Shown here one piece after another: positions 25,346-31,756 of a stretch of 36,044 bases of DNA. The DNA comes from Acidobacteriaceae bacterium. Lineage in GTDB: Bacteria > Acidobacteriota > Terriglobia > Terriglobales > Acidobacteriaceae. The position numbers were made by a program, and so were the translations under genes. The stretch covers positions 1 through 36,044 of the forward strand of contig JAUTWY010000455.1 in NCBI GenBank assembly GCA_030838305.1. The letters are read 5' to 3'. Position 1 is the first letter of the stretch, and the number at the start of each line of letters is the position of its first letter. The notes under the pieces were generated by a model. That model was given only the letters and a program-made list of their open reading frames with translations. It did not search any database and had not been told where the DNA came from.

Positions 25346-26388
25346 GGCTGCAACCCCGGCCGCTGCGGCATTGTGAAGGCATATGCTTTCTGCAGTTCGT
25401 CGCGCAACTGACGGCCCGTGTAGTGCACGAATACATCGTCCAGCGTCGTGTTCTGTACCGACAGCGACTTCACCGCCACCCCGGCTTCCACCGCCATTTC
25501 GACCAATTCAGTAGTCGTGCGCGAACCGTTGCCGGTAAGCACGCGATACATTCCCGCGCCTTCCCGCTGCACTGAGGTGACATCGTCGAGTGTGTGCAGC
25601 CGCTGCTCCCAGTCTTCGGGAGGATTCTCGAACTGCGCTTCAATCACGTTTGACCCCGGCACGCTAGCCTTCAAAGCCATCGGCGCATCGAGGGCGACCA
25701 GTTTGCCGTGATCCACGATGGCAATGCGATCGCACAGCCGGTCGGCCTCATCCATGTAATGCGTGGTGATCAGAATCGTGAGTTGCCGCTGGCTCTTGAT
25801 GTTTCCCAGCATCTCCCAGACGGCTACGCGCGACACCGGATCCAATCCGGTGGTTGGTTCATCGAGAAAGAATATTTTCGGATGATGCACAAGGCCGCGC
25901 GCAATCTCCAACCGCCGCCGCATGCCGCCCGAGAGCGTCTTGGTCTGTGCATCGCGCCATTTGGTCAGATCCACTAGCCCAAGTAGCTCCTCGATAGAGC
26001 GCTTCCTTTCTTTTGCCGGTACGTCATAAAGCTTAGCGTAGATGTTGAGGTTCTCTTCCACCGTAAGATCAAGATCGCTGGTCAGCGCCTGCGGAATCAC
26101 TCCGATCGTCCGCCGCACGGCATCAGGATCCTTGGCAACGTCATGACCTTCGATACGCGCGTTTCCTGCTGTAATTGGGATCAGCGTGGTCATCATGCGG
26201 ATCAGGGTTGACTTGCCCGCGCCATTCGGACCAAGCAGTCCGAAGATTTCGCCGTCACTCACATGGAATGAAACATCATCCACCGCGGTGAAGGTGCCAT
26301 ACTTCTTGACGATGTGCTCGACTTCGATGGCGTGAGTCGGTGTGGAGGCGGGTGATCCGCCGCTCACTTTGTCGTTGAGGTCAGCCAT
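25342..26388 (-). CDS. ABC transporter ATP-binding protein (YbhF/DrrA-like)
   Basis: The 348-residue ATPase has Walker A GLLGPNGAGKST, the signature LSGGMRRRLEIARGL, Walker B IFFLDEPTTGLDP and the H-loop ITTHYMDEAD. The C-terminal about 100 residues form an extra regulatory-like domain typical of drug-exporter ATPases. Unlike E. coli YbhF it has a single nucleotide-binding domain, so it should dimerise. It shares 1 bp with the upstream HlyD gene and 4 bp with the permease gene, so it is translationally coupled to both. Confidence 0.94.
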   Translation of the reverse strand: MADLNDKVSGGSPASTPTHAIEVEHIVKKYGTFTAVDDVSFHVSDGEIFGLLGPNGAGKSTLIRMMTTLIPITAGNARIEGHDVAKDPDAVRRTIGVIPQALTSDLDLTVEENLNIYAKLYDVPAKERKRSIEELLGLVDLTKWRDAQTKTLSGGMRRRLEIARGLVHHPKIFFLDEPTTGLDPVSRVAVWEMLGNIKSQRQLTILITTHYMDEADRLCDRIAIVDHGKLVALDAPMALKASVPGSNVIEAQFENPPEDWEQRLHTLDDVTSVQREGAGMYRVLTGNGSRTTTELVEMAVEAGVAVKSLSVQNTTLDDVFVHYTGRQLRDELQKAYAFTMPQRPGLQP

Positions 26389-27488
26389 CAGTGCTGCCCC
26401 GCTGTGGCCGCGCTCTGCGGTCTGCTCTCACCCTTGACCTGCGCCGGGGAGACCAGCACCTCGGCCGTCATTCCTGGCACGAACGCGCCTTGCGGATTGT
26501 CCAACCGGACTTTCAGTACGATGGTCTTAATATCCCTCTTGCGGCGGCTCACATCGCGCTGCGTGGCAAAGTCACCTTCCACTCCTTTGAAAAATACCTT
26601 GCCGCTAGTGATCGTGCCGCCCGGCAGCCGAACTCGCAACGTGTCGCCATAGCCGATGTGGTCTGCATAAGTTTCCGGAATCGCCACCCGTGCCCACGTG
26701 TCGGTCAGATCCACGATGGTCACAATGGCCGCACCGATGTTTACGACTTCTCCCTGTCGCGCCGCGCGTACCGACACAGTGCCGCTGACGGGAGCGTAAA
26801 CATTGGTGTAACCCAGCCGCACCGCGGCCTGATTCTTCTGCGCAATGGCATTTTTTAGATCCGCTTGAGTCGACTGCACGGTGCTCTGCGCCGCATTGGC
26901 TTGCTGCGTGCGCGCGATGGCCGCGTTCAATTCGGCTTCTGCGGCCTTCACCAGCTCTTGTTGCGCCTGAACCGTCGCTTGCGCCGCCTGCAAATTGGTT
27001 TCGGCCTGGACGCGCTCTTGATCGGAGGCTACGCCTGCTTTTGCCAGTTCGACCGCGCGCCGGCTGTCGCTGGCAGTGCGATCAAGCGTGGCCTTGGCCT
27101 GCAGTAGTTGCGCCTTTGCCGACGACACCTTCGCCCGCGCATTCACCACGTCGCTCAAAGTTGAACCTGAAGTGGACCGTTCGGTGTGCCGCATCTCGGA
27201 AACTTTGTGCTGCAGGCTCGTGATGGTTGCCGCCGCCGCGGCTTCCTGCGTCTGCAACTCGGAGGGATCGAGCACGGCAATCAAGTCTCCAGCCTTCACC
27301 GGCGTGCCTTCATCCACCAGCAATTTCTGGATGCGGCCTTCCACTTGCGCGCTGACGATCACCTGATTGGAGTCAACGGTACCGATCAGCACCAGATCCT
27401 TGGAATGGTCAGCGGAGAACACGTAGTAGATCAGCGAGATCACGAAGATGATGCTCAAGAGAATGAAGAATCGGTTACGAGCACTCAT
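26388..27488 (-). CDS. HlyD-family membrane-fusion protein (YbhG/EmrA-like)
   Basis: The 366-residue protein has an N-terminal transmembrane anchor (about 7-24) and a lipoyl half-motif (VDSNQVIVSAQVEGRIQKLL). A long Ala/Gln-rich coiled coil spans about 80-205. The second lipoyl half and beta-barrel follow (GYTNVYAPVSGTVSVRAARQ, VDLTDTWARVAIPETYAD). It bridges an inner-membrane transporter to the outer membrane in tripartite exporters. No outer-membrane TolC homologue is encoded in the window, so a shared TolC must be elsewhere. The Ala/Gln-rich coiled coil suggests a long periplasmic hairpin. Confidence 0.93.
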   Translation of the reverse strand: MSARNRFFILLSIIFVISLIYYVFSADHSKDLVLIGTVDSNQVIVSAQVEGRIQKLLVDEGTPVKAGDLIAVLDPSELQTQEAAAAATITSLQHKVSEMRHTERSTSGSTLSDVVNARAKVSSAKAQLLQAKATLDRTASDSRRAVELAKAGVASDQERVQAETNLQAAQATVQAQQELVKAAEAELNAAIARTQQANAAQSTVQSTQADLKNAIAQKNQAAVRLGYTNVYAPVSGTVSVRAARQGEVVNIGAAIVTIVDLTDTWARVAIPETYADHIGYGDTLRVRLPGGTITSGKVFFKGVEGDFATQRDVSRRKRDIKTIVLKVRLDNPQGAFVPGMTAEVLVSPAQVKGESRPQSAATAGQH

Positions 27489-28180
27489 GGGCGTATTCCT
27501 CGTGCCGTATTCGGTGTGGGATGAAACAGCGCGGCAGAAATAAAATCCAGGACCGCGGCCCGCCGCTCGGCGATTCGCTCCGGCGCCAGAGGATTGAAGC
27601 GCACGATCCGCTGCATCACGGGAGCGCTGCTGAAATAGAAGACGATCATCGCTACCATGGAAGGAACGAAGTGCGCCGGATCCACTTTACGGAATTCGCC
27701 TTCCACGATTCCCTGCTGCAGCAACTCGCCAACCCTCCGGTAGATTGGCTGAAAGTAAGTCTTCACCAGCCGGTCAATGTGCTCTGAATGGCCTTCGCGC
27801 GCGCGCATCATTTCGCGCTGCATCAGCTTGGGATAAATTTGATTTGAAGCGATGAAATCGAAATACGCACCCACGTAGGCCATGATCTTCTTGCGTGGAG
27901 GTAAGTCGCTGTCGAGCACCTGAAAGACTTTTGTCTTCATCCCGGAAAACGCGTTATCAAGGACCGCGCCGTAGAGCGTCTCTTTGTTTTTGAAGTAGTA
28001 ATAGAGCAGCGCCTTGTTGACTCGCGCCTCGCGGGCAATGGCGTCGGTGCGCGCTCCGGCGATGCCGTGCTCGGAAAACTCTTTGGCTGCGGCCTGAAGT
28101 ATGGCGGCACGGCTCTCCTCGGGCTGGCCGCGGGAACCCATGCGGGGAGCGGGCTGTCGAGGACGAAAGAGTCGGGCCAT
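27485..28180 (-). CDS. TetR-family repressor (CecR/YbiH-like) leading the export operon
   Basis: The 231-residue protein has the TetR DNA-binding domain at about 22-70 (ILQAAAKEFSEHGIAGARTD, AIAREARVNKALLYYYFKNK). An all-helical ligand-binding domain follows. It heads the minus-strand operon TetR-HlyD-ATPase-permease (overlaps of 4, 1 and 4 bp), the same order as E. coli cecR-ybhG-ybhF-ybhS/R. An 18-bp palindrome begins 4 nt upstream of its ATG, so it probably represses its own operon until a drug-like ligand binds. The ATG at 28180 leaves no room for a ribosome site; Met14 (start 28141) is the alternative start. Confidence 0.92.
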   Translation of the reverse strand: MARLFRPRQPAPRMGSRGQPEESRAAILQAAAKEFSEHGIAGARTDAIAREARVNKALLYYYFKNKETLYGAVLDNAFSGMKTKVFQVLDSDLPPRKKIMAYVGAYFDFIASNQIYPKLMQREMMRAREGHSEHIDRLVKTYFQPIYRRVGELLQQGIVEGEFRKVDPAHFVPSMVAMIVFYFSSAPVMQRIVRFNPLAPERIAERRAAVLDFISAALFHPTPNTARGIRP

Positions 28181-28184
28181 GACT

Positions 28185-28202
28185 TAATTAACCGGTTAGT
28201 TA
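28185..28202. promoter_or_regulatory. TetR operator palindrome
   Basis: TAATTAACCGGTTAGTTA is an 18-bp inverted repeat centred on CCGG with one mismatched pair. It lies between the TetR start codon and a candidate extended -10 (reverse-strand TGC-TACAGT, 28204-28212), so a bound repressor would block transcription initiation. Confidence 0.7.
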
Positions 28203-28396
28203 GACTGTAGCACGAAGGCACCCTTTCGTGACGAACTTTTACCAAACCACTACACATCTATGCATCGATTTTATGGCTTTCCGCGCTATACTCGCATCGT
28301 CGCTGATCTTGCGCCGTGCATCTCAAGTTCTGGCCCACGCTCGCAGGTCCTCTCCGATGCAGGTTTTGACGGGGAAGTGCCAGCCTGGAGGGTTTT

Positions 28397-29581
28397 ATGC
28401 GCTTGGCCTCTTCGTCCCCTCGTCGAGCACGCAGCATCCCCGTAAGATTGATCGTCGCTACCGCAGCTATGCTCGCCACAGGTTGCGGTGGGAACTCATC
28501 GATGAAGACCACGCTTTCCCCCCAAGCGGAGTGCGTGCAGTCGCCCCAGCCAGCCTTTGCTTACGTATTAAACCAAGGAAGCTTTGATTGGGGCAACGGC
28601 ACCATCTCCTCCTACACCGTTAATTCCTGCACTGGGAGCCTGACGCCGACGACGCCTGCTACGATCGCCACGGGAAGCAGCCCCGAAGACATGGCTGTCG
28701 ATCCTTTGGGAAGGTTCGTCTATGTGGCGAATCTTGTTTCAAATGCGGTCGATAATGCCACAATCTCGATGTACACCATCAATTCCCGTACCGGTGTCTT
28801 GACTCCGACGACACCAGCGACGGTCCCCACCGGATTTTTCCCCCAGGGAATTGGAATCGATCCTTCCGGCAAATTCGTCTACACGGCAAACAGCGACGAC
28901 AATACGGTTTCGATGTTTACTATCGATTCCACAACTGGGGTCCTGACGCCCACAAGGCCGCCTGCGGCTCCAGCGGGAATGGACCCCGGGTCCGTAACCG
29001 TCGATCCATCCGGGAGGTTCGCATACGTTGCGAATCAAGGGGATAGTACCGTGTCGATGTACACCATCGACCAAACCACTGGTGTGTTAACTCCGACGGC
29101 GCCCCCGACAACGCCAGCCGGAGGTGGACCGTTCGGTGTCACCATTGCCCCGTCTGGCAATTTCGCCTACGTGCCCAATGCATATGGGAACAACAATGTT
29201 TCGGAATACAACATCGACTCCAGCACAGGAGTATTGACGGCCACTGCGGAAGGGGCCGCGCCGGCAGGCAACTCCCCGACTTGTGTAGCGGTCAATCCGT
29301 CAGGCAAGTTTGCCTACGTAGTCAATCGACAAGACAATACGGTTTCGGCGTACACGATTAGCTCCAGCAGCGGAAATTTAAGTCACATCGGGACCATCGC
29401 AACCGGAGCGCAACCCTGGCGCGTTTCGGCCGATCCTTCCGGCAAGTTTGTTTACGTGGCTAATGAGAGCGGCAGCATTTCCATATTTGCTCTGAATAGC
29501 GACGGTACGTTGAGTTCCGCGGGAACGGTGGAAACGCCAAGCGGGGCCTTCGCGATAACCGTGGTTCAAGCCAGGCAATAG
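28397..29581 (+). CDS. YVTN-type seven-bladed beta-propeller lipoprotein
   Basis: The 394-residue protein has GGAGGG upstream of the ATG and a lipoprotein signal ending in LATGC. Repeats of about 50 residues follow. Each contains a GVLTPT-type strand, a (V/I)DPSG(K/R)F(V/A)Y(V/T)AN strand and a (D/N)(N/S)TVSMYTI strand. Six full repeats are visible, and the first and last partial ones would close a seven-bladed propeller. The fold resembles 6-phosphogluconolactonase and YVTN surface proteins, but no catalytic role can be assigned; surface binding or structure is likely. It is divergent from the TetR operon. Confidence 0.85.
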   Translation: MRLASSSPRRARSIPVRLIVATAAMLATGCGGNSSMKTTLSPQAECVQSPQPAFAYVLNQGSFDWGNGTISSYTVNSCTGSLTPTTPATIATGSSPEDMAVDPLGRFVYVANLVSNAVDNATISMYTINSRTGVLTPTTPATVPTGFFPQGIGIDPSGKFVYTANSDDNTVSMFTIDSTTGVLTPTRPPAAPAGMDPGSVTVDPSGRFAYVANQGDSTVSMYTIDQTTGVLTPTAPPTTPAGGGPFGVTIAPSGNFAYVPNAYGNNNVSEYNIDSSTGVLTATAEGAAPAGNSPTCVAVNPSGKFAYVVNRQDNTVSAYTISSSSGNLSHIGTIATGAQPWRVSADPSGKFVYVANESGSISIFALNSDGTLSSAGTVETPSGAFAITVVQARQ

Positions 29582-29699
29582 TTCGAATGTGCGGGTAGAA
29601 AGTTGCAGGTCGTCAGAACGCCGCGTTTGGAGACGTACCGCACAACGGACACGCGACGGGAGCGTCAGCCTGCGAGCGGGTTGGGCAAACGAACTGGAA

Positions 29700-29981
29700 T
29701 TAGCTTGCCCCGCCCGCAATCGACGGCACCAGCAGCACCTCATCTCCATCCTGGAAGGCATAGCCAGGCCCGCCCAGAAAGCGGATGTCTTCCTCATTCA
29801 CATAAATGTTGAGAAAGCGGCGCACCTGTCCAGCTTCATCGCGGAGATGAGGTTTCAGCTCCGGAAATTTCTCATCAAGGACGGAGAACAGTTCTCCCAG
29901 ATTCGTGGCCGCGCACGCGATCGAGCCCACGCCCGCTGTGTGCCGACGCAAGGCCGTCGGAATTTGAACCGTGATCGGCAT
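29700..29981 (-). CDS. CysO/ThiS/MoaD-like sulfur-carrier protein with capped di-glycine
   Basis: The 93-residue beta-grasp protein has NLGELFSVLDEKFPELKPHL, then FLNIYVNEEDIRFLGG and the C-terminal LLVPSIAGG. The wording is very close to my recollection of mycobacterial CysO (IPT-LR-HT at the start and NIYVN-ED-RF later). The functional C-terminus of such carriers is Gly-Gly, which is adenylated and thiocarboxylated. Here two further residues (Ala-Ser) follow, as in carriers that need trimming by a JAMM-type protease. It lies 11 bp downstream of the threonine-synthase-like gene and shares its SAM-riboswitch leader. No E1-like activating enzyme is adjacent. Confidence 0.85.
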   Translation of the reverse strand: MPITVQIPTALRRHTAGVGSIACAATNLGELFSVLDEKFPELKPHLRDEAGQVRRFLNIYVNEEDIRFLGGPGYAFQDGDEVLLVPSIAGGAS

Positions 29982-29992
29982 CTTTCCCCTCC

Positions 29993-31321
29993 TTATGCGC
30001 CCACCGTAGCCGCCTCTTTTGCGACCTCGGTGTTATCCAGAGTTTCGTTCAGGTATTTCTCGAATTCAGCCAGCTTAGGCGCGATCGGCCTCTCGATCTC
30101 GTACACACCCGCCAAGACATCGGTCGTCTTCAAGCCGTTTCCGGTGATGCACAACACGGTTGTTTCCTCAGGCAGAATGCGGTCCTGGCGATAGAGCTTC
30201 CGGGCCGTTCCTACGGTTACGCCGCCAGCCGTTTCGGTGAAGATGCCTTCGGTTTCGGCCAGCAGTCGAATCGAATCGATCACCTCGGGATCACTCACGT
30301 CCTCGCTCCATCCGCCGCTATGCTTGATTGTCTGAATGGCATAATGGCCGTCAGCGGGATTGCCGATCGCGAGCGAACGAGCAATGGTCGCTGGCTTTTG
30401 CGGTTCGATCTCCGCACTGCCTGTCTTTACCGCCGTCGAAATCGGAGAGCATCCAGTCGCCTGCGCTCCAAAAAACTTCACCGGCTTCTCCTCAACCAAG
30501 CCCAGCTTTGCAAGTTCGTCGAACGCCTTCTTGATTTTTGTGATCAACGACCCGCCTGCCATGGGAACGACCACGTTGTCCGGCAGGCGCCAACCCAGTT
30601 GCTCGGCAATTTCGAACCCGACGGTCTTCGATCCTTCAGCGTAGTAAGGCCGCAAGTTGACGTTGACGAAACCCCAGCGCCGCTCTTCGGCAATCTGCGA
30701 GCACAGCCGATTGACCTGGTCGTAATTTCCCGCGATGCGCACCACATTCGCGCCGAAGACCTGTGTGCCAAGAATCTTCGCGGGTTCCAGATCGGACGGG
30801 ATGAATATCCAGGCTTTGAGTCCGAGCCGGGCCGCATGCGCCGCAACGGCGTTAGCCAAATTGCCCGTAGAAGAACACGCCACCGTATCAAAGCCGAACT
30901 CTTGAGCCTGTGCCAGCGCAACCGCCACTACACGATCCTTAAAGCTCAAAGTCGGAAGGCACACGGCGTCGTTTTTCAGATAAAGATTCCGCGCGGCAGT
31001 CTTCGAATCGTTGGTGGCTCCGACCAGTCGCTCCGCGAGATGCGGGGTCTGGAACAGGGGCGTGAACCCAACCGGCAACCGCGGCTCATAGCCCGCGGGC
31101 AGCGGCAGCAATTCCGAATAGCGCCACATGTTTGGGGATCGTTGCGCAATGCGCTCGCGGCTGGCCTTCGGCTGATCAACGGAGCCTTGGGCCAGAGCAC
31201 CCTTTACGGCGTCATAGTCGTAGGTTATTTCCAGAGGAGAGAAACAGTCATCGCAAATCGAGCGAGGCTGGTTGCCCCAACTTCGTCCGCATTCCCGGCA
31301 GCGCAATTCATAGTGAGCCAT
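29993..31321 (-). CDS. thrC: Threonine-synthase-like fold-type II PLP enzyme
   Basis: The 442-residue protein has an N-terminal zinc-ribbon (C8, C11, C23, C26) as in one class of threonine synthases, then the fold-type II PLP core. The PLP lysine is Lys128 in LSFKDR. The phosphate/substrate region SSTGNLANAVAAHAARLG and a later PMAGGSLITK follow. The stretch before the lysine reads LPTLSFKDRV, whereas typical enzymes have NPTGSFKDRG. Homology points to O-phosphohomoserine to threonine. Context does not fit that simply: a SAM-I riboswitch precedes the gene and a CysO-like sulfur carrier follows, so homocysteine or another sulfur amino-acid product is possible. The start at 31321 lacks a strong ribosome site. 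Confidence 0.85.
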   Translation of the reverse strand: MAHYELRCRECGRSWGNQPRSICDDCFSPLEITYDYDAVKGALAQGSVDQPKASRERIAQRSPNMWRYSELLPLPAGYEPRLPVGFTPLFQTPHLAERLVGATNDSKTAARNLYLKNDAVCLPTLSFKDRVVAVALAQAQEFGFDTVACSSTGNLANAVAAHAARLGLKAWIFIPSDLEPAKILGTQVFGANVVRIAGNYDQVNRLCSQIAEERRWGFVNVNLRPYYAEGSKTVGFEIAEQLGWRLPDNVVVPMAGGSLITKIKKAFDELAKLGLVEEKPVKFFGAQATGCSPISTAVKTGSAEIEPQKPATIARSLAIGNPADGHYAIQTIKHSGGWSEDVSDPEVIDSIRLLAETEGIFTETAGGVTVGTARKLYRQDRILPEETTVLCITGNGLKTTDVLAGVYEIERPIAPKLAEFEKYLNETLDNTEVAKEAATVGA

Positions 31322-31402
31322 ATGCTACTCGCTTTCCTGTCTTGCTCTACAGCAGCGAATAGCTGGGGACGAGCCGGGAAAAAGCGCCCTAAAATACGAA
31401 GG

Positions 31403-31429
31403 CCTCTTTCCAGGAAAAAGGAAAAGAGG
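31403..31429 (-). terminator. Hairpin in the riboswitch expression platform
   Basis: On the reverse strand, CCTCTTTTCC pairs with GGAAAGAGG across an 8-nt loop (one T bulged). It is followed after a few bases by TATTTT. It lies 34 nt after the aptamer and before the start codon, where a SAM-dependent terminator is expected. The T-run is imperfect, so confidence is moderate. Confidence 0.45.
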
Positions 31430-31463
31430 TCGGAATGCAAATAAACTTAAGCTTCGCATCCGA

Positions 31464-31577
31464 ATCTCATGTTCCCCGTTTCCGGGCGGGAGTTGGCACC
31501 TGGCGGTCGGGATATATGATCCCGATCCGGTTGCCGTGGCGTCACAGGGCTCGTCCCTCAGCCACTCTGCATGAAAT
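31464..31577 (-). promoter_or_regulatory. SAM-I (S-box) riboswitch aptamer
   Basis: Read on the reverse strand, the element has P1 arms ATTTCATG (31570-31577) and CATGAGAT (31464-31471). AGAGTGGCTGAGGGA and GAGCCCTGTGACGCC form P2 with its kink-turn region, closed by GTGGC/GCCAC. The P3 stem GGATCGGGAT/ATCCCGACC has a short loop and is preceded by the conserved GCAACC. Next come GGTGCCAACTCC and the P4 hairpin CCCGGAAACGGG, then GAACATGAGA. All conserved S-box core pieces are present in order. SAM-I elements normally switch genes off when S-adenosylmethionine is plentiful. Downstream genes are the threonine-synthase-like enzyme and the sulfur carrier. Confidence 0.93.
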
Positions 31578-31611
31578 TCCAAGCCTGCCCCGAAGGGCAA
31601 ACTTGTCCTTA

Positions 31612-31640
31612 ATCCTACAACGTCAATTAAGATTCGTCAA
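31612..31640 (-). promoter_or_regulatory. Promoter of the SAM-riboswitch transcript
   Basis: Reverse-strand TTGACG (31635-31640) and TAGGAT (31612-31617) have exactly 17 bp between them. The predicted start near 31605 is about 28 nt before the riboswitch P1 stem. Confidence 0.6.
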
Positions 31641-31669
31641 CAAGATCGTTGACCACAAGATCGTTGACC
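31640..31669. repeat. Tandem 15-bp repeat upstream of the riboswitch promoter
   Basis: ACAAGATCGTTGACC occurs twice back to back (31640-31654 and 31655-31669), touching the -35 box of the riboswitch promoter. It is followed by more TTGACCGG/AACCGGCC-like sequence. It could bind a regulator or simply be slippage. Confidence 0.8.
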
Positions 31670-31708
31670 GGCTTGACCGGCCGAACCGGCCATGCAGTCC
31701 CGAGAAAT

Positions 31709-31737
31709 TTGTTCTCAGTGCTGGCGACCGGTACACT
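31709..31737 (+). promoter_or_regulatory. Candidate promoter of the S15/CocE hydrolase
   Basis: TTGTTC (31709-31714) and TACACT (31732-31737) have a 17-bp spacer. The start would fall just before the ribosome site of the gene at 31757. Hexamer matches are only fair. Together with the riboswitch leader and repeats this accounts for the 435-bp divergent gap 31322-31756. Confidence 0.35.
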
Positions 31738-31756
31738 CTTGATTCGCGAGGTGATC

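Noticed and set aside
28425..29581. Period-like DNA repeats in this region as a CRISPR or tandem array
   Set aside because: They are the codons of beta-propeller blades, about 150 bp apart and diverged, within one open frame.
30320..31444. 374-codon open frame on the plus strand
   Set aside because: Antisense to the thrC-like gene and running into its leader; an artefact of codon bias at high GC.
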